Positions 1 through 8,076 of a stretch of DNA of 60,488 bases are shown here, in pieces. The notes beneath the pieces are model-generated. The model worked only from the letters and a program-made list of their open reading frames with translations. It searched no databases and was not told the DNA's origin. Each line of letters begins with the position of its first letter. Positions within the stretch are counted from its first letter, which is position 1. The position numbers and the translations under genes are program-made. The stretch comes from Flavobacteriia bacterium (GTDB lineage: Bacteria; Bacteroidota; Bacteroidia; Flavobacteriales_D; Crocinitomicaceae), in assembly GCA_947450325.1 (NCBI GenBank), contig CANFUT010000027.1, positions 1 to 60,488 on the forward strand, given 5' to 3'.

Positions 1-1
1 A

Positions 2-1012
2 TCCGATAAACCAATTCCTCACGATAATGCTGGCACAATAGATTACTACATGGCAGACATTCGTGAAGCTCATGATTATTCGCCATTTGGGGTCCTGTTG
101 AATGAAAGGACGAGTACCGTTTTGGGGAGTGAAAAGTTCAGATATGGTTATCAAGGTTCTGAGATGGATAATGAAGTAAAAGGAGAGGGAAATAGTTACA
201 ATACAGAATTTAGACAATACGATCCAAGAATTGGAAGATGGTTGAGTTTGGATCCTCTTGCTTCCAAATACCCTTCTATGACTCCTTATGCTTTTGCGGC
301 TAACAGTCCAATTTATTTTATTGATACAGATGGACAACAAATTAAACCTGCAAACAAGGAAGCAGACGCATTGGTTACTGGTTTATTTAATAAATATGGA
401 GCTGCGTTCGGTGCTCAAGTTACAGGTATTGACCAGAAAGATCCAAATAATTTAAATTTGAGTCAAGTTTTTTCAACTAATTTGGAATTAACCAAGTCCG
501 AACTAAAATCTAATTTAAAAAAATCTAACAATAAAATCACAAATGAAGAAGTAGATGAAGCGTTTGCTTTTTATTTGGGATTGAAAGATAAAAAAGTTAT
601 TGAATTGACAGTGATTACGATAGGTACTTCTACCGAAGCAACCACTCGTAGCCCTGAGCAAACTACTGGTGCATCTAAGGCTGCAGGAAAACCATTACAA
701 ACCGAAAATGCAGAATTTAAAGAATTCTTCGGCATTTTACAAAATACTGGATTTAATCAAGAACTAGGTGATGCTGTATTTAATGGAACGACTACAAGTA
801 GCGGTGCAAAAATTGAAACAGACAATAAAGGTACAAATTGGGTGTATTTCAAGAATGAAAGTCTAAAAACATTTAGCTCAAATGGAAATACAAAAGGGCA
901 TTTAATACTTAATATTACCAATAAATTAGAAGCTGGACAAATTGATATACTGCAAGAGGCATTACCTGAAGTTACAAAAACAATTACGGGTGAAAAAGAA
1001 GGGGGAAAATAA
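2..1012 (+). CDS. RHS repeat-associated core protein, C-terminal part (5' end outside window)
   Basis: The frame is open to the left edge, so this is the end of a longer RHS/YD-repeat protein; the ATG at 50 is probably internal. Visible are the end of the RHS core (YSPFGV, then LLNERTSTVLG, and the hallmark YDPRIGRWLSLDPLA followed by SPIYFIDTDG) and a variable C-terminal domain of about 230 residues that I do not recognise. In the family, the N-terminal shell encloses a C-terminal toxin released after the DPxG-like region. A small exported protein starts 3 bp after the stop. The core segment is almost base-identical to that of the next RHS module at 1868, which implies recent recombination. 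RHS core identity is secure; the toxin activity is unknown. Confidence 0.85.
   Translation, partial: SDKPIPHDNAGTIDYYMADIREAHDYSPFGVLLNERTSTVLGSEKFRYGYQGSEMDNEVKGEGNSYNTEFRQYDPRIGRWLSLDPLASKYPSMTPYAFAANSPIYFIDTDGQQIKPANKEADALVTGLFNKYGAAFGAQVTGIDQKDPNNLNLSQVFSTNLELTKSELKSNLKKSNNKITNEEVDEAFAFYLGLKDKKVIELTVITIGTSTEATTRSPEQTTGASKAAGKPLQTENAEFKEFFGILQNTGFNQELGDAVFNGTTTSSGAKIETDNKGTNWVYFKNESLKTFSSNGNTKGHLILNITNKLEAGQIDILQEALPEVTKTITGEKEGGK
92..128 (+). repeat. 37-bp RHS core block, copy 1
   Basis: A 37-bp block starting GTCCTGTTGAATG and ending CGTTTTGGGGA, encoding VLLNERTSTVLG. It recurs at 1904-1940 (+), 7263-7299 (-, one difference), 9027-9063 (-) and 11011-11047 (-). Upstream of it the full-length and orphan RHS genes have different sequence, so the block marks the left limit of shared homology. 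Confidence 0.9.
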
Positions 1013-1015
1013 ACT

Positions 1016-1588
1016 ATGAAAAAAATTAGCTTAATTATTATTTTTCATTTTTTGTGTTTTAATTTTTTTGGACAAATTACTTTTCTAATTTGCTTAGACG
1101 ATAGCATTAATAGTTATTTCAAACTAAATGAAAGATTTACTAATATTTATGATATTGATTATTTGAAAGATTCATTACCTGATGGTATTTACATTTTTTA
1201 TGATGTAAAACGAAAAAACATTAAAAAAGGAAATATCATGATCAAAGGAGAATACAAAAATGGAGTCAAGGAAGGGCTTTTTGAAAAAAATTTTTTTGTC
1301 GGAAGTGGGAAAAAAAGTATAATAAAAGGTCAACATCTTTGCACATTTAAAAATGGATTAAAACACGGTATTGACCAAGAATATAATTTTGGCAAAGGCT
1401 CAAAATATCAACATACCAAAAATGAATTTCATCTAGCAAATAATATTCAGTTAAATACGTATGCAGAATATCAATTTGGAAAATTGAATGGTTTATTTAT
1501 GTATTTTAGTAATGGCCACCCGATTAGGATTTATATCTATGAAAATGATATTTTAAAAACTAAACTATTAGAAATTTATGCCGATTAA
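1016..1588 (+). CDS. exported MORN-like protein, putative immunity partner of the first RHS tip
   Basis: 190 residues with an N-terminal hydrophobic signal (MKKISLIIIFHFLCFNFFGQ) ending like a signal peptidase I site. Two MORN/YwqK-type repeats are visible: KGEYKNGVKEGLF, and later FKNGLKHGIDQEY. It starts 3 bp after the RHS stop, so it should be translated with it. MORN-variant proteins are common beside toxins in Bacteroidota, and the position is that of an immunity gene, but immunity is inferred from position only. Export would place it in the periplasm. Confidence 0.6.
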   Translation: MKKISLIIIFHFLCFNFFGQITFLICLDDSINSYFKLNERFTNIYDIDYLKDSLPDGIYIFYDVKRKNIKKGNIMIKGEYKNGVKEGLFEKNFFVGSGKKSIIKGQHLCTFKNGLKHGIDQEYNFGKGSKYQHTKNEFHLANNIQLNTYAEYQFGKLNGLFMYFSNGHPIRIYIYENDILKTKLLEIYAD

Positions 1589-1867
1589 AGGCTAATTTTT
1601 CAAATGTGTTGATTCTAAAAACAATTTAAAATAAATAAAACAGAACGGCTACACACTTTAAAAAATGGAGGTAATCCACGATAGTTATCGGGATAATTTA
1701 ATTGGTTTTAGATAGATTGATCAGTTAAGAACCACGCTTTAAAACCGATTCAGATCTTATAGATGCGTTCATAACTGAATATTTTGATTTGTGTTAAAAT
1801 ACGTAAAACAAATTTCACCAATTATTTCATATATTTATACTACGTGTAAACCAAAAACAAAATTTTC
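1589..1867 (+). repeat. inter-cassette spacer repeat, divergent copy
   Basis: No gene. The start shares the segment ATTCTAAAAACAATTTAAA with the stretch after the next partner gene (3350s). The end (about 1735-1867) matches, in inverted orientation, the sequence upstream of the RHS genes at 7335 and 9099, including TATTTTGATTTGTG and the ACGTGTAAACCAAAAACAAA run just before the ATG. This copy has lost the palindrome seen in the others. The promoter of the following RHS gene must lie here, but I see no clear TAnnTTTG box. Confidence 0.6.
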
Positions 1868-3010
1868 ATGCGCCACAGCCCTCAAAATAGCTTCCAAAAC
1901 TTAGTCCTGTTGAATGAAAGGACGAGTACCGTTTTGGGGAATAAAAAGTTCAGATATGGTTATCAAGGCTCTGAAATGGATAATGAAGTAAAAGGAGAGG
2001 GAAATAGTTACAATACAGAATTTAGACAATTAGACCCTCGTTTAGGGCGTTGGTTGACAATAGACCCGAAAGCAAGTAGTATGCCATGGGAAAGTCCATA
2101 TTCTAGTATGGATAACAATCCAATTAGATTAAATGACCCTAAAGGACTTTCAACATCAGGAGATAAATCAAAAAGTAAAAAGTCTTTTAACAATCCTTCA
2201 AAAGCAGCAGATAGATACATAAGAAAAAATGGACTTGAGGGTAAAGTTGAAAAAGTCAGTTGGTCAAGCGGGGTGGTTACATTACAATCAAGCCGAGAAG
2301 AAAGTGATGGAAGTTTCAGTACTGTTGCTATTGCTCGTTTTAATGGGTCTAAGTCTTTTAAAAGAAAACTAAAAAACGCACAAGAGGATGAAGCAAATCG
2401 AAAGTATAACAATGAACACAGTATCATGGGGCAATTTTACAAATCTACATGGGATCCTACTGCAACTATCGGTGTGGTTGGACCAGACAGAATAGCAGAT
2501 CATCCTGAGTGGCAGGCACAGCGAGATAGAATGAATACGTTAAATAGCGCTATGCAAAACTATATGCTAGCAATGGCAAGTTTACCTTTAGGAGGGCTAG
2601 GAAATGGAGGGAAAATTGTGACTGCTTTTGTAAATAGTGGAGCCAACTACCTCAGTCAATTAGGAGCAAATAGAGGGAATAGTGGAGAAGTAGATGTTGT
2701 CAGTGTTGGTGCTTCCGGTCTATCTGCTTTTTTACCTGGAGGCAGTTTTAAAAATATCCTAACTTCGAGTGCAGTTACAGCAACGGTTGATGCCGTTTTT
2801 GACTACAAAGTTAATGGAAACTATAATATACTTGGTATAAATAAAAAAGGTTCAAATGCGTTAAATGACTTAATTTGGGGAACGGCAGGAACTGCGGGAG
2901 GAATGGCATTTGGAAAAAATCCTTTAATAATGGAAATAACAGGAACTGCCGTTACTACAGCTCCAACGGTAATGTTGAACACTGTTACTAATAGTGTAAT
3001 AAATGAATAA
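1868..3010 (+). CDS. orphan RHS tip module with a Gly/Ala-rich C-terminal domain
   Basis: A free-standing RHS core end without the upstream YD repeats. A leader (MRHSPQNSFQNL) is followed by the shared VLLNERTSTVLG block, then FRQLDPRLGRWLTIDP and a DPKG hinge. The remaining 280 residues are a distinct C-terminal domain. Its first part is charged; the last 120 residues alternate glycine/alanine-rich hydrophobic stretches, which might insert into membranes. A small membrane protein gene overlaps the stop. Without an N-terminal shell or secretion signal it may be a silent donor of tip sequence rather than a secreted toxin (inference). Start chosen because the same ATG context is conserved at the modules at 7335 and 9099. 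Confidence 0.75.
   Translation: MRHSPQNSFQNLVLLNERTSTVLGNKKFRYGYQGSEMDNEVKGEGNSYNTEFRQLDPRLGRWLTIDPKASSMPWESPYSSMDNNPIRLNDPKGLSTSGDKSKSKKSFNNPSKAADRYIRKNGLEGKVEKVSWSSGVVTLQSSREESDGSFSTVAIARFNGSKSFKRKLKNAQEDEANRKYNNEHSIMGQFYKSTWDPTATIGVVGPDRIADHPEWQAQRDRMNTLNSAMQNYMLAMASLPLGGLGNGGKIVTAFVNSGANYLSQLGANRGNSGEVDVVSVGASGLSAFLPGGSFKNILTSSAVTATVDAVFDYKVNGNYNILGINKKGSNALNDLIWGTAGTAGGMAFGKNPLIMEITGTAVTTAPTVMLNTVTNSVINE
1904..1940 (+). repeat. 37-bp RHS core block, copy 2
   Basis: Identical to the block at 92-128. Identity with the first RHS gene continues for roughly another 110 bp with few differences, far above what protein-level constraint needs. Confidence 0.9.
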
Positions 3011-3320
3011 TATGAAAAAGAATAAATTGTTGATTATAATCATCTCTTTGACTGTTCTTTTTTTGGCCATATCACAATTTGCTTTCGTTGGAGCAAAGAT
3101 AACATGTGGAAAATTTAAAGCTCTGCATATATCTAAAGGAATTGAGTATATAACGTATGAGTTTAAGGTAAACAATAAAATTATTGTCGGCAACATTCCT
3201 TCTTCAAGTCTAAAAATCAAAAAATTAGATAGTTTAAAGAATATAGATTGTATAAAAATTGAATACTCAAAATTCACAACATTTTTTAATCGAGTAGCCG
3301 ATGAGCGGGTAACGTGGTAA
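3003..3320 (+). CDS. small membrane-anchored protein, putative immunity partner of the second RHS tip
   Basis: 105 residues with one N-terminal transmembrane or signal-anchor segment (LLIIIISLTVLFLAISQFAF) followed by a hydrophilic domain. The first ATG (3003) overlaps the RHS stop by 8 bp; a second ATG at 3012 sits 1 bp after the stop and is equally plausible. No family recognised. The immunity role is inferred from position and tight coupling. The anchor suggests protection at the inner membrane or periplasm. Confidence 0.55.
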   Translation: MNNMKKNKLLIIIISLTVLFLAISQFAFVGAKITCGKFKALHISKGIEYITYEFKVNNKIIVGNIPSSSLKIKKLDSLKNIDCIKIEYSKFTTFFNRVADERVTW

Positions 3321-3524
3321 ATAAAATTGGGTGATAATGTATCAAAAGTATTGATTCTAAAAACAATTTAAACATAATAAAGCAAGAACGGCAAATCACT
3401 CAACAAAGTTAATTAGTAAGTGCTTTAGCGCACAAAACGGGCAAAACTCAAATAGAAGCCTCTAGATAAAAATGGGGATTAGAGGCGTTTACTGACCACG
3501 CATTAGCTCCGTAATTACAAATTA
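3321..3524 (+). repeat. cassette 3' flank, left arm of the inverted repeat around the recombinase
   Basis: Contains the ATTCTAAAAACAATTTAAA segment shared with 1589-1867, then TTAATTAGTAAGTGC, an imperfect palindrome at 3419-3432 (GTGCTTTAGCGCAC), ACAAAACGGGCAAAACTC, and GACCACGC near 3494. The same order, reverse-complemented, is found from about 5860 down to 5760, making an imperfect inverted repeat of about 110 bp on either side of the recombinase gene. Confidence 0.65.
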
Positions 3525-3608
3525 ATGGAAACTTTAATCAAGGGCGACAAAGTTGCTTTAATAAGCTTCGGAACGTTCGATGTGCAAGATGTTCCTTCAA
3601 TTTCATGA
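3525..3608 (+). pseudogene. HU-like gene fragment (middle part)
   Basis: Translation gives METLIKGDKVALISFGTFDV before an early stop. This matches the central HU/IHF strand region (family pattern TLKKGDRVALVGFGSF). The normal N-terminal helices and the C-terminus are missing. The C-terminal part of an HU-like protein is found on the other strand at 5654-5755, so the two look like pieces left by rearrangement around the recombinase. Too short to be functional. Confidence 0.5.
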
Positions 3609-4099
3609 AAACTTACACACGGAAGACCTTGTCTAAGTTAAAACAACTCCACTTTTTAAAACAGTGACTTTTTATTATTGTCTTCTACTTAAAAACATGA
3701 AAATAAGATTATTATATACTGATATTCTTAAGTCAAAAAATATTTGAAAGTCTATATCAATCTTAAAATTTATAAAATGATTTTTAATTCTGCATCAATG
3801 AAACCCACCACAATTCTACTCCCGATTTCCCCACTGAGCAGGTTCTAAATTAGTATCTATTTCATACAATTTTTGATATAGGTTTTTTGTAGAATTCTAT
3901 TTTAAACAATGAAATTTATCAAAAAAATTAAAGTACAAGACTTTGATTTAAAGAAGCTTATTCTGTCTTTTTTTTTAATATGATTTTGAAAACGTAATCC
4001 TTTATCTAAACGCTTAAACAGTATAAAATCTACTCCCGAATTCCCCACCACACTGATTCTATTTTTTCGTTATAACCTTTAACTTTTTGAATCATATTT
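3609..4099. other. gene-less stretch with a pair of short direct repeats
   Basis: AT-rich with no credible ORF. It holds two similar 19-bp copies, TCTACTCCCGATTTCCCCA at 3815-3833 and TCTACTCCCGAATTCCCCA at 4029-4047, 214 bp apart and just beyond the 3' end of the recombinase gene. These could be recombinase-related sites, but nothing else supports that. Confidence 0.4.
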
Positions 4100-5332
4100 T
4101 TAGTTTCTTAATTTCAATTTTTGATTCAATTTCTTTTTGAGTGTCTTCATGTCACTTCCGATTTTTTTATCAAGTACTTTGGCATAGATTTGTGTTGTCC
4201 TGATATTGCGGTGGCCAAGCATCGAACTTACAGTTTCAAGAGGCACATCATTATTTAATGTTACGGTGGTGGCAAATGTATGTCTTGCAACATGAGAGCT
4301 AAGTGTTTTCGTAAATCCACACAAAGCCCCAATCTTTTTCAAATTCAAATTATACTTCGAATTTTTTTGAAGGGGTAATACTTTAGATTTCTGAATTAAA
4401 TCTGCAGACTTTTTGTATTTAGTTACTATTTCTTTTGCTTTTGGTAGCAGTGGAATATGAGATTTGCCATCCGTTTTTTGTCGGTAGATATTGATCCAAT
4501 ATTCACCTCCAGGATATCGTATAATTTGCTGTGGCGATAGATTATAAGCATCTATAAATGAAAGACCAGTGTAACAACAAAACACGAATACATCCCGCAC
4601 TGAATCTAATCGAGCATTGTTAAACTCTTTAGTCTCCAAGGCATAAAGTTCATCTTCATTTAAAAATTCCCGCTTCACTTCTTTCAAATGTTGTTTGTAT
4701 CCATAAAATGGATCGTTGTCTATAATTCTTAATTTCAACCCAAGTCTTGCAATTTTCATGACGATGCGAATGTATTTGATGGATGAATTGTGACTTAATG
4801 ATTTCTCGATTTTAAGAAAATGTTCCAGATTATTTAAAAATTCGATATTTAATTCTTTGATTTCAATGTCAGTCTTTTCAATTGATGTTAGAAATTGTAA
4901 AACATGCTTTTTGATAATTTCAAAACGGAGATATGTACTTTTAGAATAGTCAATGTTTAACAATTCAAAAGCTCTTTGATTATGTTCCTCAAAAAGCTCT
5001 AAAAAATTAAGTCTGTTACCATTTTTATTTACTCCATTATAAACATTAAATAATTGAGAAATAGTGATTTCTCGCTCACTAAATTTTAATTCATTGTATG
5101 AATCGACCAACTTCATTTTAATTTTTCCCAAGCCTCTATTCACAATCTTTGCTTCGGCAGAAAATCCAATGTGGTGTCCATTTAACTGACTCCATTTCGA
5201 TTGCAAAATTTTATAATTTGATGAAAATTCTTTCCTTTCTTTATTTAAAGTTACTCTAATAAAAATGGAGCAATAGTCATTTTCAGATTTTGATTTACGG
5301 GCAAAAAAATTGATTACAAAAGTGTCTTTCAT
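4100..5332 (-). CDS. tyrosine recombinase / integrase inside the RHS cassette array
   Basis: 410 residues in the usual three parts: an arm-binding N-terminus (1-100), a SAM-like core-binding domain (about 105-215) and the catalytic domain (220-390). Catalytic residues visible: HVAR (H347, R350), H374 in MLGHRN and the nucleophile Y383 in QIYAKV. The first catalytic arginine of box I is absent: YTGLSF has Ser at 258, the change known from IntDOT of CTnDOT. The gene lies where the + and - RHS arrays converge and inside an inverted repeat. It is similar in length and layout to the recombinase at 30453. It may mobilise or invert the neighbouring cassettes (inference), or be the remnant of an inserted element. 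Confidence 0.9.
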   Translation of the reverse strand: MKDTFVINFFARKSKSENDYCSIFIRVTLNKERKEFSSNYKILQSKWSQLNGHHIGFSAEAKIVNRGLGKIKMKLVDSYNELKFSEREITISQLFNVYNGVNKNGNRLNFLELFEEHNQRAFELLNIDYSKSTYLRFEIIKKHVLQFLTSIEKTDIEIKELNIEFLNNLEHFLKIEKSLSHNSSIKYIRIVMKIARLGLKLRIIDNDPFYGYKQHLKEVKREFLNEDELYALETKEFNNARLDSVRDVFVFCCYTGLSFIDAYNLSPQQIIRYPGGEYWINIYRQKTDGKSHIPLLPKAKEIVTKYKKSADLIQKSKVLPLQKNSKYNLNLKKIGALCGFTKTLSSHVARHTFATTVTLNNDVPLETVSSMLGHRNIRTTQIYAKVLDKKIGSDMKTLKKKLNQKLKLRN

Positions 5333-5653
5333 TGGGTGAAAATTTAAATTAATATGCTAATGATATTAAATATAAATCTTATACTTTTTCAAAAAATAGC
5401 TAATGGCATAGGAAATTAATGCTAATCGTATAAATTACTGGTGTCGACTACACTTTGAATTGTCTAGTTAAATGAGCTGATTAGTGCGATTTCGATTTTG
5501 CAATACTGGTTCAATTGCCGATGCCGATAGCTATCGTCATTAAGATTCAAGATCTGGGGAAGTATACCAAAATGGGGTTTAATATTTTTCTTTTAATGTT
5601 CTGCAAAAAAAAAGCAATGATTTACGGCGCTTTTTAAATATTTTGTGTTGTTC
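5333..5653. other. gene-less stretch upstream of the recombinase
   Basis: AT-rich, about 320 bp, with no ORF. It should hold the recombinase promoter on the minus strand. I see no clear TAnnTTTG box and no long repeat. Confidence 0.4.
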
Positions 5654-5755
5654 TTAATTTACTGAGTCGGTAAGGTCTGAAGCAGCTTTAAAACGTTGTT
5701 TCTTCTTTCCTTTTATCTGCAACGGTTCGCCCGTGCGTGGGGTTAACTGCGGTGC
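5654..5755 (-). pseudogene. HU-like gene fragment (C-terminal part)
   Basis: The minus strand reads APQLTPRTGEPLQIKG, then KKKQRFKAASDLTDSVN and a stop. This is the HU C-terminal signature (family pattern NPRTGE.IKI then FKAG..LKDAVN). It has no start codon and no N-terminal half. The matching middle piece is at 3525-3608 on the plus strand, and both pieces follow the same flank (GACCACGC...TAGC). I read them as remnants of an HU-family gene broken by an inversion or by separate deletions. Confidence 0.6.
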
Positions 5756-5933
5756 TACTAGCGTGGTCTGTAAAAGCTTATAATCCCGATTTTTATCGGG
5801 ATGCTTCTTTTAGAGTTTTGCCCGTTTTGTGCGCTAACGCACTTACTAATTAACTTCGTTTAGGGCTTCGCAGTTCTGTTTTATTCATTGTTATTTTGAT
5901 TTCTCTTGATACATTACCATAGCGAACCGTTAT
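5756..5933 (-). repeat. cassette 3' flank, right arm of the inverted repeat
   Basis: Reverse complement of the 3405-3520 flank. It has the palindrome GTGCGCTAACGCAC at 5829-5842, TTTTGCCCGTTTTGTG, and a small hairpin CCCGATTTTTATCGGG near 5795-5810 that could end transcription. It lies directly downstream of the partner gene of the third cassette. Confidence 0.65.
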
Positions 5934-6353
5934 TCACTTCTTTTTTACAAATGAATAACTGTGATATGAATTACTACAAGTATCTTTTATTACTACAATT
6001 AATGATTTACTATCTTCTATTGAAGAATTGATCTTTTTGCTTGAAAATATGGGTGATCCCTCGACATACTCATTCAACGATAGAGTATCAGACGTATCCT
6101 TAAAATATAAAGTATAATTAAAACAAGTGCATTGCTTGACTTTACATGAAACAAATAGTGCAATGCTATAATTTTCGCCAATGTATGATCCACCTGCCAA
6201 TTCAACATTTAGGGAATTAATTTCAGACTGCAATTTGTTACTCTTCAATTCATAGTAATATGCTCCTCTATGTGCGACACAGGATGTTAAATAAAAAAGC
6301 AAACATGTAAATACGCCGTACCTAATACTAAAGTTCCAAGTATTATTATTCAT
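5934..6353 (-). CDS. lipoprotein, putative immunity to the phospholipase-like RHS tip
   Basis: About 139 residues from the ATG at 6353, which overlaps the RHS stop by 8 bp; a longer frame up to 6398 exists but would bury the signal. The N-terminus has a hydrophobic stretch ending in lipobox LTSC, predicting an acylated lipoprotein. No known domain. A periplasmic, membrane-attached partner fits a toxin that attacks phospholipids. Immunity is inferred from order and coupling. Confidence 0.6.
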   Translation of the reverse strand: MNNNTWNFSIRYGVFTCLLFYLTSCVAHRGAYYYELKSNKLQSEINSLNVELAGGSYIGENYSIALFVSCKVKQCTCFNYTLYFKDTSDTLSLNEYVEGSPIFSSKKINSSIEDSKSLIVVIKDTCSNSYHSYSFVKKK

Positions 6354-7335
6354 CACTTTCATCATAATCAGCAGCAATTTTAGAGTTCCCCTCTGCACCC
6401 TTTACCATTTTTAATCTCATTTCTGTGTCTTCAATGGCATCATCTAAACCACATTTTTCAACTACACAACATATATTTGGATGTTCATTTTTGTGTCCTA
6501 AATCTTCCGCAGCTTTCTCTACACCTGGCGTAACCCATCTCGCGCCCTCGTGAACCTGTGCATCCTGTATAGTGTGCAGAGCCAATCCTAAATCTTTCAA
6601 TTGGTCTTCTGTCCAATCCTTCTCTTGAAGATTTAAAGATTGTAATCTTTCAATTACATTATATGCACCCTCAATTACAACGTGTTGACCTTCTTTTCCT
6701 GTGAATGTTCCACCATAAAGTGCTCTATCGACCGCTTCTTCATCACTAATATTTTCCCAATATGTCTTCATGGCATGTATGCTTACACTTGAAATCATTG
6801 TTGATGCTTGAGACCATTCCGTCGTTTTGTAGCTACCATATTTGTCACTATTATACTCAAGCTCTTCTTGATCCATTCCTTGTTCTGACATTTCCATCTG
6901 GTTTAATCGATGCATAGCTCCACTCATATAATTCCAATCAGGATGATCAGCATAGACTGAAGCATAATGGGCAATTTTTGTTGCCAACTCATGTGAAAAT
7001 CCAACCTTAATAGCAGCATTATATGTAACAGTAAAATGAGTAGCAACAGAATATTCACCATTTTCGTCTATATAAAAGATAGGGTTATTGCTTGCAAAAA
7101 GATAAGGTGATTGAAATGGAAAATTTTTCGACATTGGATCCAAACTTAAAAACCTTCCAAGTCTTGAATCATAAATTCTAGCCCCAAAATCGTAGCTATT
7201 TCTGCTTCCTTTTATTTCGTCATCAGCTTCCATTTTATTAAACCCATACCTAAACTTCTCACTCCCCAAAACGGTGCTCGTCCTTTCATTCAACAGGACT
7301 AAGTTTTGGAAGCTATTTTGAGGGGTGAGACGCAT
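6346..7335 (-). CDS. orphan RHS tip with zinc phospholipase C-like domain
   Basis: 329 residues. The leader MRLTPQNSFQNL and shared block are followed by the RHS core end (YDSRLGRFLSLDP, NPIFYIDENG). The C-terminal domain (about 93-329) shows spaced His/Asp residues typical of the zinc-dependent phospholipase C / alpha-toxin fold: H100, H123, the pair D130-H131, and the signature LALHTIQDAQVHEG (H254, D258, H262), with H281 and H285 beyond. I infer a metal-dependent lipid hydrolase; residue pairing with the three zinc sites is not proven. Its partner is a lipoprotein, consistent with a periplasmic target. Like its neighbours it lacks the YD-repeat shell. Confidence 0.75.
   Translation of the reverse strand: MRLTPQNSFQNLVLLNERTSTVLGSEKFRYGFNKMEADDEIKGSRNSYDFGARIYDSRLGRFLSLDPMSKNFPFQSPYLFASNNPIFYIDENGEYSVATHFTVTYNAAIKVGFSHELATKIAHYASVYADHPDWNYMSGAMHRLNQMEMSEQGMDQEELEYNSDKYGSYKTTEWSQASTMISSVSIHAMKTYWENISDEEAVDRALYGGTFTGKEGQHVVIEGAYNVIERLQSLNLQEKDWTEDQLKDLGLALHTIQDAQVHEGARWVTPGVEKAAEDLGHKNEHPNICCVVEKCGLDDAIEDTEMRLKMVKGAEGNSKIAADYDESDE
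7263..7299 (-). repeat. 37-bp RHS core block, copy 3
   Basis: Reverse-complement copy of the block at 92-128 with a single difference (GTGCTCG in place of GTACTCG on the plus strand). Confidence 0.9.
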
Positions 7336-7634
7336 GAAAATTTTGTTTTTGGTTTACACGTATCATAAATATATGAAATTACTGGTGAAAATTGTTTTCG
7401 GTATTTTAACACAAATCAAAACATTCAGTGATAAATGCTTCTTTAAGATTTGAATCGATTTTAAAGAACCAAAACCAATTAGATTATCCCGATTTTTATC
7501 GGGATGCTTCTTTTCAAGTTTTGCCCGTTTTGTGCGCTAACGCACTTAATAATTAACTTCGTTGAGGGCTTCGCTGTTCTGTTTTATTCATTTGTTAAAA
7601 GTTGATTTTACTTAAGGCATTTTGATAAGATAAA
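7336..7634 (-). repeat. inter-cassette spacer repeat
   Basis: No gene. Reading on the minus strand from the upstream cassette it contains the palindrome GTGCGCTAACGCAC (7532-7545), the hairpin CCCGATTTTTATCGGG (about 7486-7501) and then the conserved pre-ATG run with TTTACACGTATCATAAATAT. It is closely similar to 9100-9422 and 5756-5933, and more distantly to 1589-1867. Confidence 0.75.
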
Positions 7635-8066
7635 CTATTTTTTAATTCGAATAAGTTTAAATAATGGAATTTTGGATTCAGATTTTTTTAAAATAATTGT
7701 ATTTTCACTTTTAAATTCAGCTTCAATATTTTTTTCCGATGAAATATTGTATGAACTAAATAATTCCGATGCAATTAATTTTTCTTTTACAATAAATTGA
7801 AAGTTTGATTTTCTAGCTATTGAACTTATAATAATTGTATTTGTGTCACAAAAGAGATTTACTAATTTATTTTGATTCAATTTGATTAATCGACCCTTTA
7901 GGCTTTTACTTTTATAACTTATTATAAGCTCACAATTATTTAAAATACTATGATCTTCTACTCTCCAAACACCAATAAATTTTGACATAGGAGTTTGACT
8001 TAATTTTGAAATATCACAACTTGCAATGATAATCGCAATACAAATTAAAAGTTTATATACATTCAT
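7635..8066 (-). CDS. lipoprotein, putative immunity partner of the fourth RHS tip
   Basis: 143 residues from the ATG at 8066, 10 bp after the RHS stop. An upstream in-frame ATG at 8111 would overlap the RHS gene and spoil the signal peptide. The N-terminus MNVYKLLICIAIIIASC carries a lipobox (IASC). The rest is a lipocalin-like hydrophilic sequence beginning KFIGVWRVEDH, with no family I can name firmly. Position suggests immunity. Confidence 0.55.
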   Translation of the reverse strand: MNVYKLLICIAIIIASCDISKLSQTPMSKFIGVWRVEDHSILNNCELIISYKSKSLKGRLIKLNQNKLVNLFCDTNTIIISSIARKSNFQFIVKEKLIASELFSSYNISSEKNIEAEFKSENTIILKKSESKIPLFKLIRIKK

Positions 8067-8076
8067 TTTTAAAATT

